Counted from the stretch's first letter, positions 29,393-40,574 are shown. The stretch is 64,000 bases of DNA from Spiroplasma sabaudiense Ar-1343 (GCF_000565215.1 NZ_CP006934.1:744001-808000); one strand, 5' to 3'. The notes: generated from the sequence alone by a model not told the origin. Numbers and translations: made by a program.

Positions 29393-31519
29393 TTAAGCTT
29401 TTGCAGGTTGTTTTTTGGCTTTAGCTGCTTTTTTAGTTGAAGTTTCAACTTCTTCAATTAAATTAGTATCTTTGCTAGCTTTTTCAACATCTGCTAATTT
29501 TCAAAATCCTAAGATTAATGCCATTGTGAAAGTTCCAACCACAATTGCTAACAAGTATAAAGATACACCCATTCCAATTGCAAGTCCTTTACTTGAACTA
29601 AACATTGCAGCTTTTGATTCTAATAATGGGAATACAAACACCCCACCATGTGGTGCTGCTAATGTAATTGTAAATGCCCCCACGATTAATCCTGTAATTA
29701 GTCCTCCAGCCATTGCTGATAGAGCAACACGTTTTGGATCTTTAACCATGAAAGGAATTGCACCCTCTGAGATAAAACATGCTCCCATTAATCAGTTAGC
29801 CTTGGCAGCGTCGCGATCTTCAACCGATCAGACTTTTTTAAATAAGACAGTACATAGTGCCACTCCAAGTGGGGGAATCATTCCCCCAGCCATTGCTGCA
29901 GCCATAATTACTGTTTCAGTTCCTAAACCGTTAGTTAGAGTTCCCCCAACTGTCATAGTTCCTAGGGTATATGCGATTTTGTTAATTGGTCCACCCATAT
30001 CAACACACATCATAAATCCAACTAGGGCTCCAACAAGAATAAGTAAGTTCACTCCTCCTGTTTTACTTGGAGTTGATAAGAATGTTAGTCCTTCTTGAAT
30101 CCCAAGCATTACATATCCCAATGGAATATTAATGGCAAACATTACAACTCCGATTCCTAAAAGTGATAAAACTGGAACAAAAACAATGTCTCTTACTCCC
30201 ATTCATCCTTTTGATACTTTTCCAAATGCTTTACTTCATCCAAAGACAATAAAGGCTGCTAAATAAGCTCCTACCATGGCTCCGATGAACCCAGAAGAAT
30301 ATGGTAATCCACTAGGTAATAATTTACCTCATAGATTTCCTCAACCAGTGGTTTGGTCACCATAAACCATTCCATCTCCATTGGCCAATACTCCAGCAAC
30401 AAAACCAGGCATTAACCCTTGAGGACCAACAATTGAGAAACAAATGTAGGCTGCTAGAATTGGTACCATGGCTCCCATGGCAACTTTTCCTAATCCCGAG
30501 AATCAACCAGCAACTGAGTTAACAGTTCCATAGTCCCCCCCTGCATTAGCGTTTCCAGCGGCAAAATCAATTAAGAATCCAATTCCTAATATAATTCCCC
30601 CAGCCACAACAAATGGTAGCATTTTTGAAACCCCACCAAGAAGGTTTCCTTTGATATCTTTAAATTGATTTAATGAGAAGTTTCCTCCACCTTGAGATCC
30701 GCTATTAGCTTCTCCCTGAATTTTAGTAACTTTTTCTCCTTTGCTGAATCCTTCAATTAATTTTTCAGCATTGTAAATAACATCTTTGGTATTGGTTTTA
30801 ATAACATCAAAACCATTAAAGCGACCTAAACCATCGATTTGTTTATCAATTCCAATGATTCGCACTTTGGCATTTTCAATGTCCTCAGGTGTTAGTTGAT
30901 TTTCAGTTCCACGACGGCCCTGAGTTTCAACTTTGACAGTTAATCCCATTTTTTTGGCCACTTCAACTAGTTTTTCAGCTGACATATAAGTGTGGGCAAT
31001 TCCAGTAGGACAAGCTGTTATACCAACAACATCATAGTGTTGGCCAGCTTTTAGTTTTTGCTCTTCAGCTTTAGCTGCTCCAAATACTTTTTCCAAATCA
31101 GCAATTTTTTTTGCTTTCATTAAAACTTTTTGGTTTTCTTCCTTCATTAAGTAAGTTGATAAATCAGCTAAAACTGATAAATGTTCTTCCCCATTTTTAC
31201 CATTAGTCATAATCATAAATACTAATTTAGTAGGTTTTCCGTCCAAACTGTCTCAGTCAACAGGGTTTTTCAAGTTGGCAAAAGCCACACATGTTTGGTT
31301 AACTGATTTATCCAAAGCATGCGGAATGGCAATTCCATCCCCAATTCCTGTTGAACCTTGAGATTCACGTTTTTTAATGGCGGTTACAAAAGCTTTTTCG
31401 TTATTAATAACTTTTTGTTCAGCTAACTTAGCTGCTAAAAATTCAATAACCTCTTCGCGAGTTTGTAAATCAACATCAAAGAAACTTGTTTGGGCACTAA
31501 ATAAATTTTTTAGTTCCAT
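29393..31519 (-). CDS. fruA: Fructose-specific PTS enzyme IIABC
   Basis: 708-aa transporter that imports fructose as fructose-1-phosphate. EIIA (about 1-150) has the phospho-His in GDGIAIPHALDK near residue 66. EIIB (about 165-265) has the phospho-Cys in GITACPTGIAHTYMSAEKL near residue 174. A Ser/Gly-rich linker near 295 leads to EIIC with GGVSKMLPFVVAGGIILG near 310 and FISEGAIPFMV near 580. Seven TGA codons encode Trp. The tail is Lys/Ala-rich (STKKAAKAKKQPAKA). ATG at 31519 follows AGGAGT, 12 bases after fruK. Domain order IIA-IIB-IIC matches Firmicute FruA. Confidence 0.96.
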
Positions 31520-31531
31520 AAATAACTCCTC

Positions 31532-32464
31532 TTAGATTTTTTGAACCTTAATCTGATCAATTAAGGCTGTAATTTCCGCTTTAGTTGCCAACCATTCTTT
31601 AAAAGCGGTTGCAGCTCCTGAAGCGGCTGCCAATTTTAGACATTCTTCAATGTCAAGGTTTTGACTTAACCCGTGAGTAAATCCAGCAAGCATGCTGTCT
31701 CCAGCTCCAACCGAATTTACTAATTTCCCCTGCGCAATTCCGGTTTGATAAATTTCTTGATTTTCAGTGAAATAGTAACTTCCCTGGCTTCCCATACTTA
31801 AAAGAATGTTTCTAGCTCCCAATTTTTGCAGTTCTAAAATCATTGTTTTAATTTGGCTAAAAGCATATTCTTTTATTGGTAAATTTAAAATTCCACAAAT
31901 CTCATCAATATTTGGTTTTATTAAAAATGGTTTTGAACTTAATGCCTTACGCATAACAGTTCCTGTTGCATCCAAAATAAACTTTGCATTAACTTGATTT
32001 GCAATGTTTCCGATTTCAAAATAAATGTCATCTGGAATTCCTTTGGCAAGTGAACCCGCAGCAACAATAATATCGTCCTTGGTTATCGATTTTTTCAAAT
32101 AATCCAGCAATTCTTTTCAAGTTTTGGCTTCGGTTGTAAATCCTAACCCGTTTAATTCTGTTTCTTCTTTTAAACTCAAGTTTTTAATTTTATAATTAGT
32201 ACGAGTTTTTCCTTGATTAAAAAAGAAGTGATTTGGTACCTTGACTTCAGCAAATTTATCTAAAAATATTGCTTTATTTTCTGCTCCCATTACTCCCGTA
32301 GCTTGAACTTGATTTTCTAAATTATTCAAAATAATTGCAACATTTATTCCTTTACCCCCAACAACTTGATATTCATTTTGATAATAGTTGGTCTGTTTAA
32401 TAGTAAAGTTGTCTGACTCAATTATGTGGTCGATTGCAGGATTTAATGTTATTGAATATATCAT
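31532..32464 (-). CDS. fruK: 1-phosphofructokinase
   Basis: 310-aa PfkB-family kinase making fructose-1,6-bisphosphate from fructose-1-phosphate. Marks: SITLNPAIDHI at the start, GGKGINVAIILNNL near residue 37 (sugar-binding PfkB motif 1), LLSMGSQGSYYF, and the anion hole and catalytic base VNSVGAGDSMLAGF near 250 (motif 2). One TGA-Trp near residue 116. Located between fruR and fruA with spacings of 3 and 12 bases, so it is co-transcribed. Confidence 0.95.
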
Positions 32465-32467
32465 TTT

Positions 32468-33169
32468 TTAGTCCTCGCTTATTACGGTAACTTCATTTTT
32501 GCTAGCAAATTTAATAAAAGACTTTGAATTAAATTTGCTACGGTCTGCTAATGCAAACGCAAAGCGAGATTGCTTAATCGCCTGTTCTTTGACTTGGGCT
32601 TCATCATCATCGGTTGTATATAGGTTGTAATGGTTATCAACAGCATTAACCCCTAAAAAAGCGATATCAAAGGAATACTGTTGTATTGATTTTATTGCCT
32701 CATATCCAATAATGGCCCCAGTTTTCAGTTTAAAACGACCACCCAAGATATTGACAAAGTTGTTACCGTTTTTTGCCAACTCCTGAGCATTAATAATTGA
32801 ATTGGTTAAAATTCTTAATTCCAACTCGGGTTTAATAATTTGAGATAAATAATAAGTATTGGAACCAGCATCAAGAAAAATTGTTTCTCCTTTTTTGATG
32901 CAATCCAAAGCCTTAGCAGCGATTTCTTTCTTAGCAATAACATTTTCAGAGAGTTTTTCATCTAATAACTCTTCTGCAACGTTTTTGTCTCGTAATGGTT
33001 TCGCCCCGCCGTGAACTCTAATAATCATTCCTTGCTCTTCTAGTTCTAGCAAATCTCGACGAATCGTTGTAAATGAGATTCCCAAATCTTGGACCATTTA
33101 TTCAACGATTGAAAGTTCTCGGCTGTTAATATAGTTTAGCACTAATGCCTGGCGTTCTGCTTTTATCAT
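32468..33169 (-). pseudogene. fruR: DeoR-family regulator FruR interrupted by an in-frame TAA stop
   Basis: The frame from ATG 33169 (GGGTGAAAT ribosome site) reads MIKAERQALVLNYINSRELSIVE and then meets TAA at 33098-33100, followed in the same frame by MVQDLGISFTTIRRDLLELEEQG and a full DeoR sensor domain down to 32468. DeoR proteins have a continuous helix-turn-helix here; the stop replaces one residue between its two helices. TAA is not reassigned in mollicutes. The rest could restart at ATG 33097 (209 aa), but it lacks the first helix and has no visible ribosome site. The effector domain looks intact (GGAKPLRDKN, DAGSNTYYLSQII, ADRSKF). It may be a recent mutation, a sequencing error, or a shortened protein. 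The gene normally represses the downstream fruKA genes. Confidence 0.8.
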
Positions 33170-33185
33170 TATTTCACCCAAAACA

Positions 33186-33214
33186 ATTATAGCAAAAAAA
33201 CCAAAAAAAACCAA
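33186..33214 (-). promoter_or_regulatory. Probable promoter of the fruR-fruK-fruA operon
   Basis: On the minus strand TATAAT (33191-33186) is preceded by 17 bases and TTGGTT (33214-33209). The start of transcription would fall about 10 bases before the fruR ATG. The spacer and -35 box are built from A8CC units, seen as T-runs on the minus strand. Confidence 0.6.
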
Positions 33215-33222
33215 AAAAAACC
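33194..33222. repeat. Phased A-tract repeat in the fru promoter
   Basis: Three units of A7-8 followed by CC (33194-33202, 33203-33212, 33213-33222) repeat with a 10-base period, one helical turn. A-tracts in phase bend DNA. The tract overlaps the promoter spacer and -35 box. Confidence 0.75.
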
Positions 33223-33249
33223 AATTATAACAAATCGGTTTTTTTGGTT
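33217..33249 (-). terminator. Terminator after the M20 dipeptidase gene
   Basis: On the minus strand AAAAACCGATT and AATTGGTTTTT pair around TGTTAT (one G:T wobble) and run into eight T. It lies just after the dipeptidase stop at 33262 and abuts the fru promoter repeats, sharing its T-run with them. Confidence 0.75.
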
Positions 33250-33261
33250 TAATTGATAAAG

Positions 33262-34620
33262 TTATTTGCTTTTATGACTACAAATTTCTGCCAAAGCTTT
33301 TGTATAAATAAGTAACTGCTTTTGATACTCTTCTTTGTAAACTCATTCATTAACTCCGTGCAACGTTAAATTTTCTAAATTCAAAGCACCCCCAAAAGCA
33401 ACCGCATTGTCTATTTCCTTGGCATAAGTTCCGCCCCCAATGGCACATGGTAAAGTATTAAAATCTTTTGTCACTTCAGTGAAGCTATCTAACATAATTT
33501 TTAACATTCAGTGATTTTGATCAAATAAAAAACCTTTATTAAAGTGATGGGTTTCGATTTTTAAATTAAAATTCTTTAAAATCTTTTCAAAGCCAGTAAT
33601 TATTTCACTTTGATAGTCAACTGTGGCTGGAATATCTATTTGTAAGGCAATCCTTTGATTATTTTGATTGATATCAACAATCGATAATCCAAAAGTCAAT
33701 GTTCCTGATTCATCTTCTAAATTACCAAAAATCGCCTTTAAATCATAATTATTAATAAGGTAACTATTGATAAAGTCAATCATATTGCCTTTGATTTTGG
33801 TCTCTTTTAGAGCCTCACTGAGCAGCATAACCGGGCTAATTCCTAAATTTGGAAGACCAGCGTGAGCTTGTTTTCCAAATATTTCAATTGAATTATTTAG
33901 GTTATTATTTATAATGCCTCGCTTATTCAAATTTTCTTGAAGTAATTTTATTTTTGAACCTTCATAAGTTGCTTTCGCATCAATAATATTATATGTATCT
34001 CCCGACTTAATAGCATAGTCCAAATTTTCTTCCCCTGTTATATTAATTCAAGCCAAGTGTTTTTCCCCGAACACATAAGGAAAACAGGCGTCAGGAACAT
34101 ATCCTAAATCGGGTTGACCAAAATCTTGTAAATATTTTTTGACACAGCGATTTTCGTTTTCTTCGTCAACCCCAAAAAATAATCTTATTTTATATTCCCC
34201 CGCAAAGCCATGATCTTTTAGGTACTTTACCGCCATTATGTTGTTAACCGTTGGACCTTTATCATCAAAAGTTCCCCTACCATATAGTTTGCCTTCAACT
34301 TCTGTTAGTTTAAACGGATCATAAATTCACTCATCAAAATTACCTGGATTCACAACGTCTAAATGACAAAATACAACAAATATTTTATCACTTTTGCCAA
34401 AATCAGCGTATCCATAATATTTTTCTTGATCTTTATAAGTTTCTAATCCAATATTGTTACAAGTTTGTAGAATGAAATCTAAAGCCTGGTCATTTTCACT
34501 ACCAAATGGGTAATCAGGGTCGCTTAAATCCATTACCGAGCGATACTTTATAAGTTGGCCTAATAAGTTAATACTTTCTTGGAAATACCTTTCTGCTAGT
34601 AAATTGAAGTCAATTTTCAT
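33262..34620 (-). CDS. M20-family dipeptidase (PepV-like)
   Basis: 452-aa zinc-dependent peptidase. The first metal ligand lies in VVFCHLDVVNPG near residue 80, the bridging Asp in LYGRGTFDDKGPT near 110, and the acidic pair in FFGVDEENENR near 145; a lid domain follows (SIEIFGKQAHAG near 245) and a late His in GGGTYAKEI near 405. TGA codons encode Trp four or five times. Start ATG at 34620 follows AAAGGTGG; a TTG further up overlaps that site. Probably degrades imported dipeptides, supplying amino acids to an organism that cannot make them. PepV is the closest family; exact specificity is not visible. Confidence 0.9.
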
Positions 34621-34725
34621 TTTTACCACCTTTCCCAATTATCTAATCACAAATTTGAAAAAAATCTACTTTATTATTGACTAATTTAAAAACAATAATA
34701 TGATTATGGCGAAAGGAGCATTTAA

Positions 34726-35634
34726 ATGTTTTATGTAAAAAATTTATGAAGCTTATTAAAGATTAATTGAAAATTACTACTTATAAGAAGTGTCTTGGCA
34801 TTTGTGGGATTATTTATCGCAAGCCTAGGGACAAAAATTTACTTACCTCTTACGGTTGGCTCAGGAAATGTTGATTTTGCAATTTTTTCTACGCTTGCTG
34901 TATTTGTCCCTGGAGCAATTCAAACAGAAAATAATTTGAATGAGAGAATTGGTAAAATTGATCCAGCTATTAATGAGAGCAATTACTATTTATATTTAAT
35001 GTTATTTTATTTCATCCTACTTTTATTTGTAATATTATTTGCTACTTTAAATTGTGTCAAAAAATTTAGAGCAAGCCGCGATCGCGAAATTATAACTAAA
35101 ACTATAATATTGGTAATTGGTGATGTGATTTTGATGTTTGTTGGTCCTTTTTTCTTGCAAATTCATCAAGGCTACTTTCAAAGTACTGGTTTGCAAAATT
35201 GACTAGTAAAAATTTCTCAACAAGCAACAACCATTGACTATTTACAAATGGTTTGAGTTTTTTTTGGAGCATTTTTGATTTACTGCTTAGGAGTTGCTAT
35301 TTTAATATGGTCGCGTGTTTTTAACGGACCCTACAACTCTGTTGTAACAGAATTCATGAGTTTAACAAAATGAACTTATTTACAAAGTAGAATTCTTTGA
35401 GATTTTTTAATTTTTATATTTGGAATCATTATGATATTGATTGCCCCTTCCTATTCATGAGAAGTAAAAATTAACTTTTTTGCTAACTATTTTGTGTTTG
35501 GTTTAATTATCTTTACTTTTGGTACTGGTTTAGCAATTAATTTCTTTTTACCTTTTTTAAAAAAAATATGAAATCACGAGAAATTATTTGTCAATGTCCT
35601 TGAATATGAAAATAAAAATAAAACATCCTTATAA
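34726..35634 (+). CDS. Hypothetical six-helix membrane protein
   Basis: 302-aa protein. Predicted helices lie near residues 22-38, 88-110, 128-150, 175-198, 225-245 and 257-280 (for example LYLMLFYFILLLFVILFATL and FVFGLIIFTFGTGLAINFFL), with an extracellular loop between the first two. No family motif recognised. TGA encodes Trp at least nine times. ATG at 34726 follows AAAGGAGCA. Divergent from the dipeptidase gene and about 100 bases upstream of pgsA, with no hairpin in between, so it may be co-transcribed with pgsA. Confidence 0.72.
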
Positions 35635-35740
35635 AAATTAAAATTTTTAATAATGGCTTCTGCTTAATAAAAATAATTTCATTCAATTACTTTATAAATG
35701 TAATATAATTATTTTATATTTATTTAGAAAAGAGGACTTT

Positions 35741-36418
35741 ATGAATTGAGCAAATCGCATAACAATGATTAGGCTACTGTTAATTCCAGTCATAGTTATT
35801 TTAATGGTCTTTTACCAATTTCCCGGATCACCACTGTTTGATGTTTGAAATCAGACAATTAACATCGGTACACATTATCAACTACCAATTGCTTATTTAG
35901 TGGCAGGAATTTTATTTATTATTGCAGCTTTTACTGATTTTTTAGATGGTTATATTGCTAGAAAATTTAACCAAGTTACAACATTTGGAAAGTTCTTTGA
36001 TGCTATTGCAGATAAGGTTTTAACAAATACTGTTTTAATTGTCTTTGCCTGTTCGGGAATTGTTCCAATTTGAATGGCAGTAGTTTTAATAGCAAGAGAT
36101 TTTATTATTGATGCTGTTCGTCAAATTTTAGCAACCAAAGAAGTTATAATGGCTGCAAATTGAATGGGAAAAATCAGAGCTGCTATGGAAATGGTTGGAA
36201 TGTCTTTACTATTTTTCGTTGGATTTAGAATGTTTAATGGTTCTACACAAGGAACAGGAAATTTTGATGAGTTTGGATGAATTAATCAAGTAGTAATGAT
36301 TCCAATGTACATCGCAACTGTACTTTCTGTTGTTTCGGCTGGAATTTACATCAGCTTAAATAGAAAACAACTTTTTGATACAACAGTAATTTCAAAAAAA
36401 GTTGATGAAAAAAAATAA
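35741..36418 (+). CDS. pgsA: CDP-diacylglycerol-glycerol-3-phosphate 3-phosphatidyltransferase
   Basis: 225-aa membrane enzyme making phosphatidylglycerol phosphate, the first committed step to phosphatidylglycerol and cardiolipin. The CDP-alcohol phosphotransferase motif is complete: DFLDGYIARKF then GKFFDAIADK near residues 67-92 (D-x2-D-G-x2-A-R-x8-G-x3-D-x3-D). N-terminal NWANRITMIRLLLIPVIV is typical of PgsA. Several helices and five TGA-Trp codons. ATG at 35741 follows AGAGGAC. The TAA stop shares one base with the ATG of the next gene. Confidence 0.95.
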
Positions 36419-37227
36419 TGAAAAAAAACAAAGTCGAAAAAGACACCTGAGCAATTGTTACGGGAGCTAGCAAAGGGATCGGATATGCATTTTGTGTTTA
36501 CTTATTGGAGCGCGGCTGAAACATTGTTGCAGTAGCTAGGAATACAGATTCAATTAATGATTTAGCTAAAAATTTTCCTAATCAAGTTGTCCTTAAATTA
36601 AACTTAGACTTAAGCGACCTTGATAGCTGTGACAAAATAGCAGAGGAAACTAAAAATCTGAAAGTTTCCTTACTGATAAATAATGCCGGTTACGGGGTTT
36701 TGGGTAACTTTAGAGAATCAAGTCTAGAGCGAGAAATGAATATGATCGATTTAAATATTAAATCTCTTCATAAACTTACTAAAATTTTTGTTAACAGATT
36801 TCAAGAAAATAATTTTGGTCGAATAATAAATATCAGTAGCGTCGCTGCTTTTCTTCCTGGACCAGGATTTGCAAGTTATTATGCCTCAAAATCTTATGTT
36901 TTAAACTTAGGAATTGCAGTAAATCATGAACTCAAAAGTCAAAATTCAAAAGTAAGGCTAGTTACAGTTTGTCCAGGACCAATTAATACAGGTTTTTGAG
37001 ACCGAAGCAGGGATAATAAATCAGTTAGCGGTCAGGCAAAAGAAGAACAAAGCAAAGCGCTTAGAAATTTTGCAAGGAAAAGTTTAAATAAATCTTTGAA
37101 AGCCAATAATAAGGATTACTTTATTATTGGTATCAATAATATATTTTTAAATAAATTACTGAAGTTCGTCCCTAAAAAATGAGCAATGAAAGTGGTTTAT
37201 CGATACAATCGTAAAAAAAATAAATAA
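36418..37227 (+). CDS. Short-chain dehydrogenase/reductase
   Basis: 269-aa NAD(P)-dependent oxidoreductase of the SDR family. Cofactor motif VTGASKGIGYAF near residue 15, NNAGYGVLG near 88, catalytic Ser in ISSVAAF near 138 and YYASKSY (Y-x3-K) near 154-160, then VCPGPINTGF near 183. The long basic C-terminus (KKWAMKVVYRYNRKKNK) may touch the membrane. Substrate unknown. Translation is coupled to pgsA through TAATG, which hints at, but does not prove, a lipid-related job. Confidence 0.9.
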
Positions 37228-37260
37228 AAATTATCCTAAATTTAGGATAATTTTTATTTA
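37221..37260. terminator. Bidirectional terminator, perfect 40-base palindrome
   Basis: Positions 37221-37240 are the exact reverse complement of 37241-37260, with A-tracts before and T-tracts after the ATCCTAAATTTAGGAT core. It includes the SDR stop codon. On the other side glpF ends at 37348, where only weak hairpins are seen. Confidence 0.88.
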
Positions 37261-37347
37261 TTAGAATTAGAAAATTTTGGTTTTTTACTAAATAACTTTG
37301 AAACAAAAAATTTTTATAGTTTTAAAAACCTCTTAATTTTTTAAAAT

Positions 37348-38088
37348 TTAAGTCAGTAAAAAAATTAAACCTACAAATAATCCAGATAAGCTTGGAGCCA
37401 CAATTGGGATTCACCCATAGCTTCAATCGGATTTAATTTTATAATTTTTATCAAAAGGCGCAATTTGATGAATTATTCGCGGGCCTAAATCTCTTGCTGG
37501 GTTAATAGCATAACCAGTGGTTCCACCAATCCCTAAACCAATACCAATCACAACAATTCCAACAAAAAGTGTTCCTAGAAAATGAGATTCTTTAAATCAT
37601 CCATTTGAGGTTGATAGAATTGCCCCAACTAATATGGAGGTTGCCAAGAACTCTGTAAATAGGTTCAAGTATATATTTTTGTGTGTTGGAACAGTGCTGT
37701 GCATTGCTAAAACCAAATCACCACGGTTTTCTATGTGAGAGACATGAATGTGTTTCATATAAATAATATCTAAAATTATTTGACCCAGCATTGCCCCTAA
37801 AATCTGACCTATTAAAAAGATCGGTAGAAGCCCCCAGCTTCCAACATTTGCCTTTCAATCATTAACAACGTATGCTAAAGTAATTGCTGGATTCAGGTGC
37901 GACTTTCCACCAAGAGCTGATGAAATGGTTGCGGCAACGACAACTGCAAAACCTCAGCCGATGGCAATTGCTAATCAACCAGCATTTTCACCCTTTGTTC
38001 CCTTGAGAACTGTATTGGCAACAATACCATTTCCAATTATTATTAAAATCATTGTCCCTAATAATTCCGTCAAGAAATGCGTTATCAT
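37348..38088 (-). CDS. glpF: Glycerol facilitator (aquaglyceroporin)
   Basis: 246-aa MIP-family channel with six helices and two half-helices. The two NPA boxes are LNPAITLA near residue 66 and [10 protein letters not shown] near 203; Asp after the second NPAR is the mark of glycerol channels rather than water channels. TGA codons encode Trp about six times, including near residues 38, 45 and 164. Start ATG at 38088 follows GGAGGGA. It stands alone between pgk and the SDR gene. Glycerol would feed lipid synthesis or glycerol oxidation; no glpK or glpO is in the window. Confidence 0.94.
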
Positions 38089-38171
38089 TTTTTTCCCTCC
38101 AATTATTTTTATACACTTCTAATAATATTCCAAAATGGCTTAAAATCAATTAAATTATAAATAAAATAATT

Positions 38172-38213
38172 ATTAATTAAAAAAACCCGCATTTGCGGGT
38201 TTTTTTAATTAAT
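38172..38213 (-). terminator. Terminator after pgk
   Basis: Arms of about 19 bases around a short T-rich loop, with GC core CCCGC/GCGGG and long A- and T-tracts (38172-38213). The pgk stop codon touches its edge. Confidence 0.92.
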
Positions 38214-39412
38214 TATTTGTTTTGAATTGCTTCAACACCAGGCAGAACTTTACCTTCCATATATTCAAGCGAAGCTCCTCCACCAGTTGATATATGAGTA
38301 AACTTTTCTTTAAATCCTAATTGGATTGCTGCTGCAGCTGAGTCTCCCCCACCAATCAAAGTAAAAGCGTCTTTTAAATTAGCGATTGATTCACAAACAG
38401 CCACTGTCCCTTTTTTAAAGTTTTCCATTTCAAAAACTCCCATTGGTCCGTTTCAGGCAACTGTTTTAGCTCCTAATAATTCTTTTTGAAATAGCTCAAT
38501 TGATTTAGGTCCAATATCTAGTCCCATTACATCATCGGGTAAATCTACACCAGAAAAACTTGGAGCGACATCTTTAAATTCTGTAGCATTTGCTGAATCA
38601 ATTGGTAGAATTATTTTACCATTTGCTTTTTGCAAATATTCTTTTGCTAGATCAATTTTGTCAGCTTCCAAAAGCGATTTACCAATTTTGTGTCCTTGAG
38701 CTGCAAAAAATGTATACGCCATTCCCCCACCAATAATAATTTTATCGGCCTTAGTTAAAAGGTTATCGATTACACCGATTTTATCTGAAACTTTTGCCCC
38801 ACCAATGATGGCAACAAATGGATGAGCCGGTTTATCAACTCCTTGTGCCAGCATTTCTAGCTCTTTTTGAACTAAGAAACCAACACAAGATTCTTTAATG
38901 TTTTTTGAAATCCCAACGTTTGATGCGTGAGCTCTGTGAGCAGTACCAAATGCGTCATTAACAAAAATATCTCCTAAACTTGCTCAATATTTTCCTAAAT
39001 CAGGATCGTTTTTACTTTCGGCTTTGACAACTTCGTTATTTTTAACATCTTCAAATCTGGTATTTTCTAATAATAAAATTTCACCATCTTTTAAAGTGTT
39101 AATTGCCGACTCAAGCTCAGCTCCGCGAGTTGCTGCTACAAATACTACTTTCTGACCAACTGCTTTTTCCAAAGCGATCGCAATTGGAGCTAAAGATTTT
39201 TTAGATTTATCTTCTTCAGTTTTGATACGACTTAAATGTGACAACAAAATAATTTTTGCCTTATTTTTCACTAAGTGTTTAATTGTTGGTAATGCAGCTT
39301 GAATTCGATTATCATCTGTAATTACTCCATCTTTTAATGGAACGTTAAAGTCTACACGAACAAGAACTTTTTTTCCTGAGACGTTAACTTCATTTAGGGT
39401 TTTTTTATTCAT
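38213..39412 (-). CDS. pgk: Phosphoglycerate kinase
   Basis: 399-aa glycolytic enzyme transferring phosphate from 1,3-bisphosphoglycerate to ADP. Marks: [14 protein letters not shown] near residue 17-30, LLSHLSR near 60, [11 protein letters not shown] near 165, [11 protein letters not shown] near 202, NGPMGVFE near 328, and GGGDSAAAA near 360 and [16 protein letters not shown] near 375. Start ATG at 39412 follows AAGGAG; an upstream ATG overlaps it. TGA-Trp near residues 145 and 326. Downstream of gap with a terminator between them, so probably separately transcribed. Confidence 0.98.
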
Positions 39413-39521
39413 TTCTTTTCTCCTTTTAATTATCATTTATATTTTAATTGAAAATATATCATTTAATTTAAAATAATAAAATATCTATTTATTATTAACT
39501 TTGTGGAATTTTTTTTAAATA

Positions 39522-39548
39522 AAAAACACGCTCTAACGGCGTGTTTTT
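39522..39548 (-). terminator. Terminator after gap
   Basis: AAAAACACGC (39522-39531) and GCGTGTTTTT (39539-39548) pair around TCTAACG. It lies 9 bases past the gap stop. Confidence 0.9.
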
Positions 39549-39557
39549 AAAATCAAA

Positions 39558-40574
39558 TTATAATGAAACAACGTGTTCAATTACTCTCACAAATTGTGAA
39601 GTAAATGATGCTTCGTTATCATATCATGAGAAAATTTTGTACATTTTTTTACCGTCAACTTCGATCATTCTTGTCATTGTTGCATCAAAAACTGAACCAT
39701 AAGTAGACCCAATAATATCTGATGAAACAATTGAATCGTCTCTGTATTCTAGAGCTAAACCTAAACCTTTTTTGTCAGCATCAATTGCTTTTTTAATAGC
39801 TGCATTGATTTCTTCAACTTTTGGTGATTTAGTTAATTCAATTGATAGGTCAACGATTGAACCTGTAATTACAGGAACACGCAATGCTAAACCATCTAAT
39901 TTACCATTTAAAGTTGGTAATACTTTACCGATAGCTGCTGCAGCTCCAGTACTTGTTGGAATAATATTTCATGTTGCTGCACGTCCACGACGTAAGTCAC
40001 TATGTGGTAAGTCTAACAATTTTTGATCATTTGTTACAGCGTGAACTGTTGTCATTAAACCTTTTACAACCCCATATTCTTTGTCAAGAATTTGTAATAC
40101 AGGAGCTAAACAGTTTGTTGTACATGAACCAGCTGAAGCAATAATATCATCTTTTGTTAATTCGTTATGGTTTACTCCAAAAACAACAGTTTTTAAATCA
40201 CCTGTTGCTGGTGCTGAAATCATAACTTTTTTTGCTCCAGCTTTAATATGTGCTGATGCTTTTTCTTTATCTGTGTAAAAACCAGTTGCTTCAACAACTA
40301 AGTCAATTCCCATTTTACCTCAAGGTAATGCTGCAGCATCTCTTTCGGCTAAAACTTTAATGCTTTTTCCTTCAACAGTAATCGAATCATTTGTAAATGA
40401 AACTTTTCCTTTTTGGAAATATCCATGAGCTGAGTCATGTTCTAGCAAGTAAGCTAATGTTTTTGGATCTGTTAAATCGTTAATTGCAACGATTTCAACA
40501 TTTTTTGACTCTCATAATTTTCTGAAAGCAAGTCTTCCGATTCTTCCGAATCCGTTTATAGCGATTTTTTTCAT
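39558..40574 (-). CDS. gap: Glyceraldehyde-3-phosphate dehydrogenase
   Basis: 338-aa NAD-dependent dehydrogenase of glycolysis. NAD motif [12 protein letters not shown] near residue 6, catalytic Cys in [13 protein letters not shown] near 154, [13 protein letters not shown] near 178 with the catalytic His, and [12 protein letters not shown] near 318. TGA-Trp at three or more sites. Codon use looks more regular than in neighbours, as expected of a highly expressed gene. ATG at 40574 follows AGGGGATA. A 125-base AT-rich gap to dnaI carries its promoter; no clear box pair was found. Confidence 0.98.

Noticed and set aside
29415-30098. A 227-codon open frame on the plus strand opposite fruA
   Set aside because: It is the antisense of the fructose transporter, has no ribosome site, and its content mirrors fruA codons.
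33194-33222. Candidate CRISPR array
   Set aside because: Three short A8CC units without spacers, in a promoter.
33224-33229. Second TATAAT in the fru upstream region as a promoter
   Set aside because: It lies in the loop of the dipeptidase terminator and has no matching -35 box.
37281-37347. Terminator for glpF
   Set aside because: Only weak AT pairings are present, without a clear stem and T-run.
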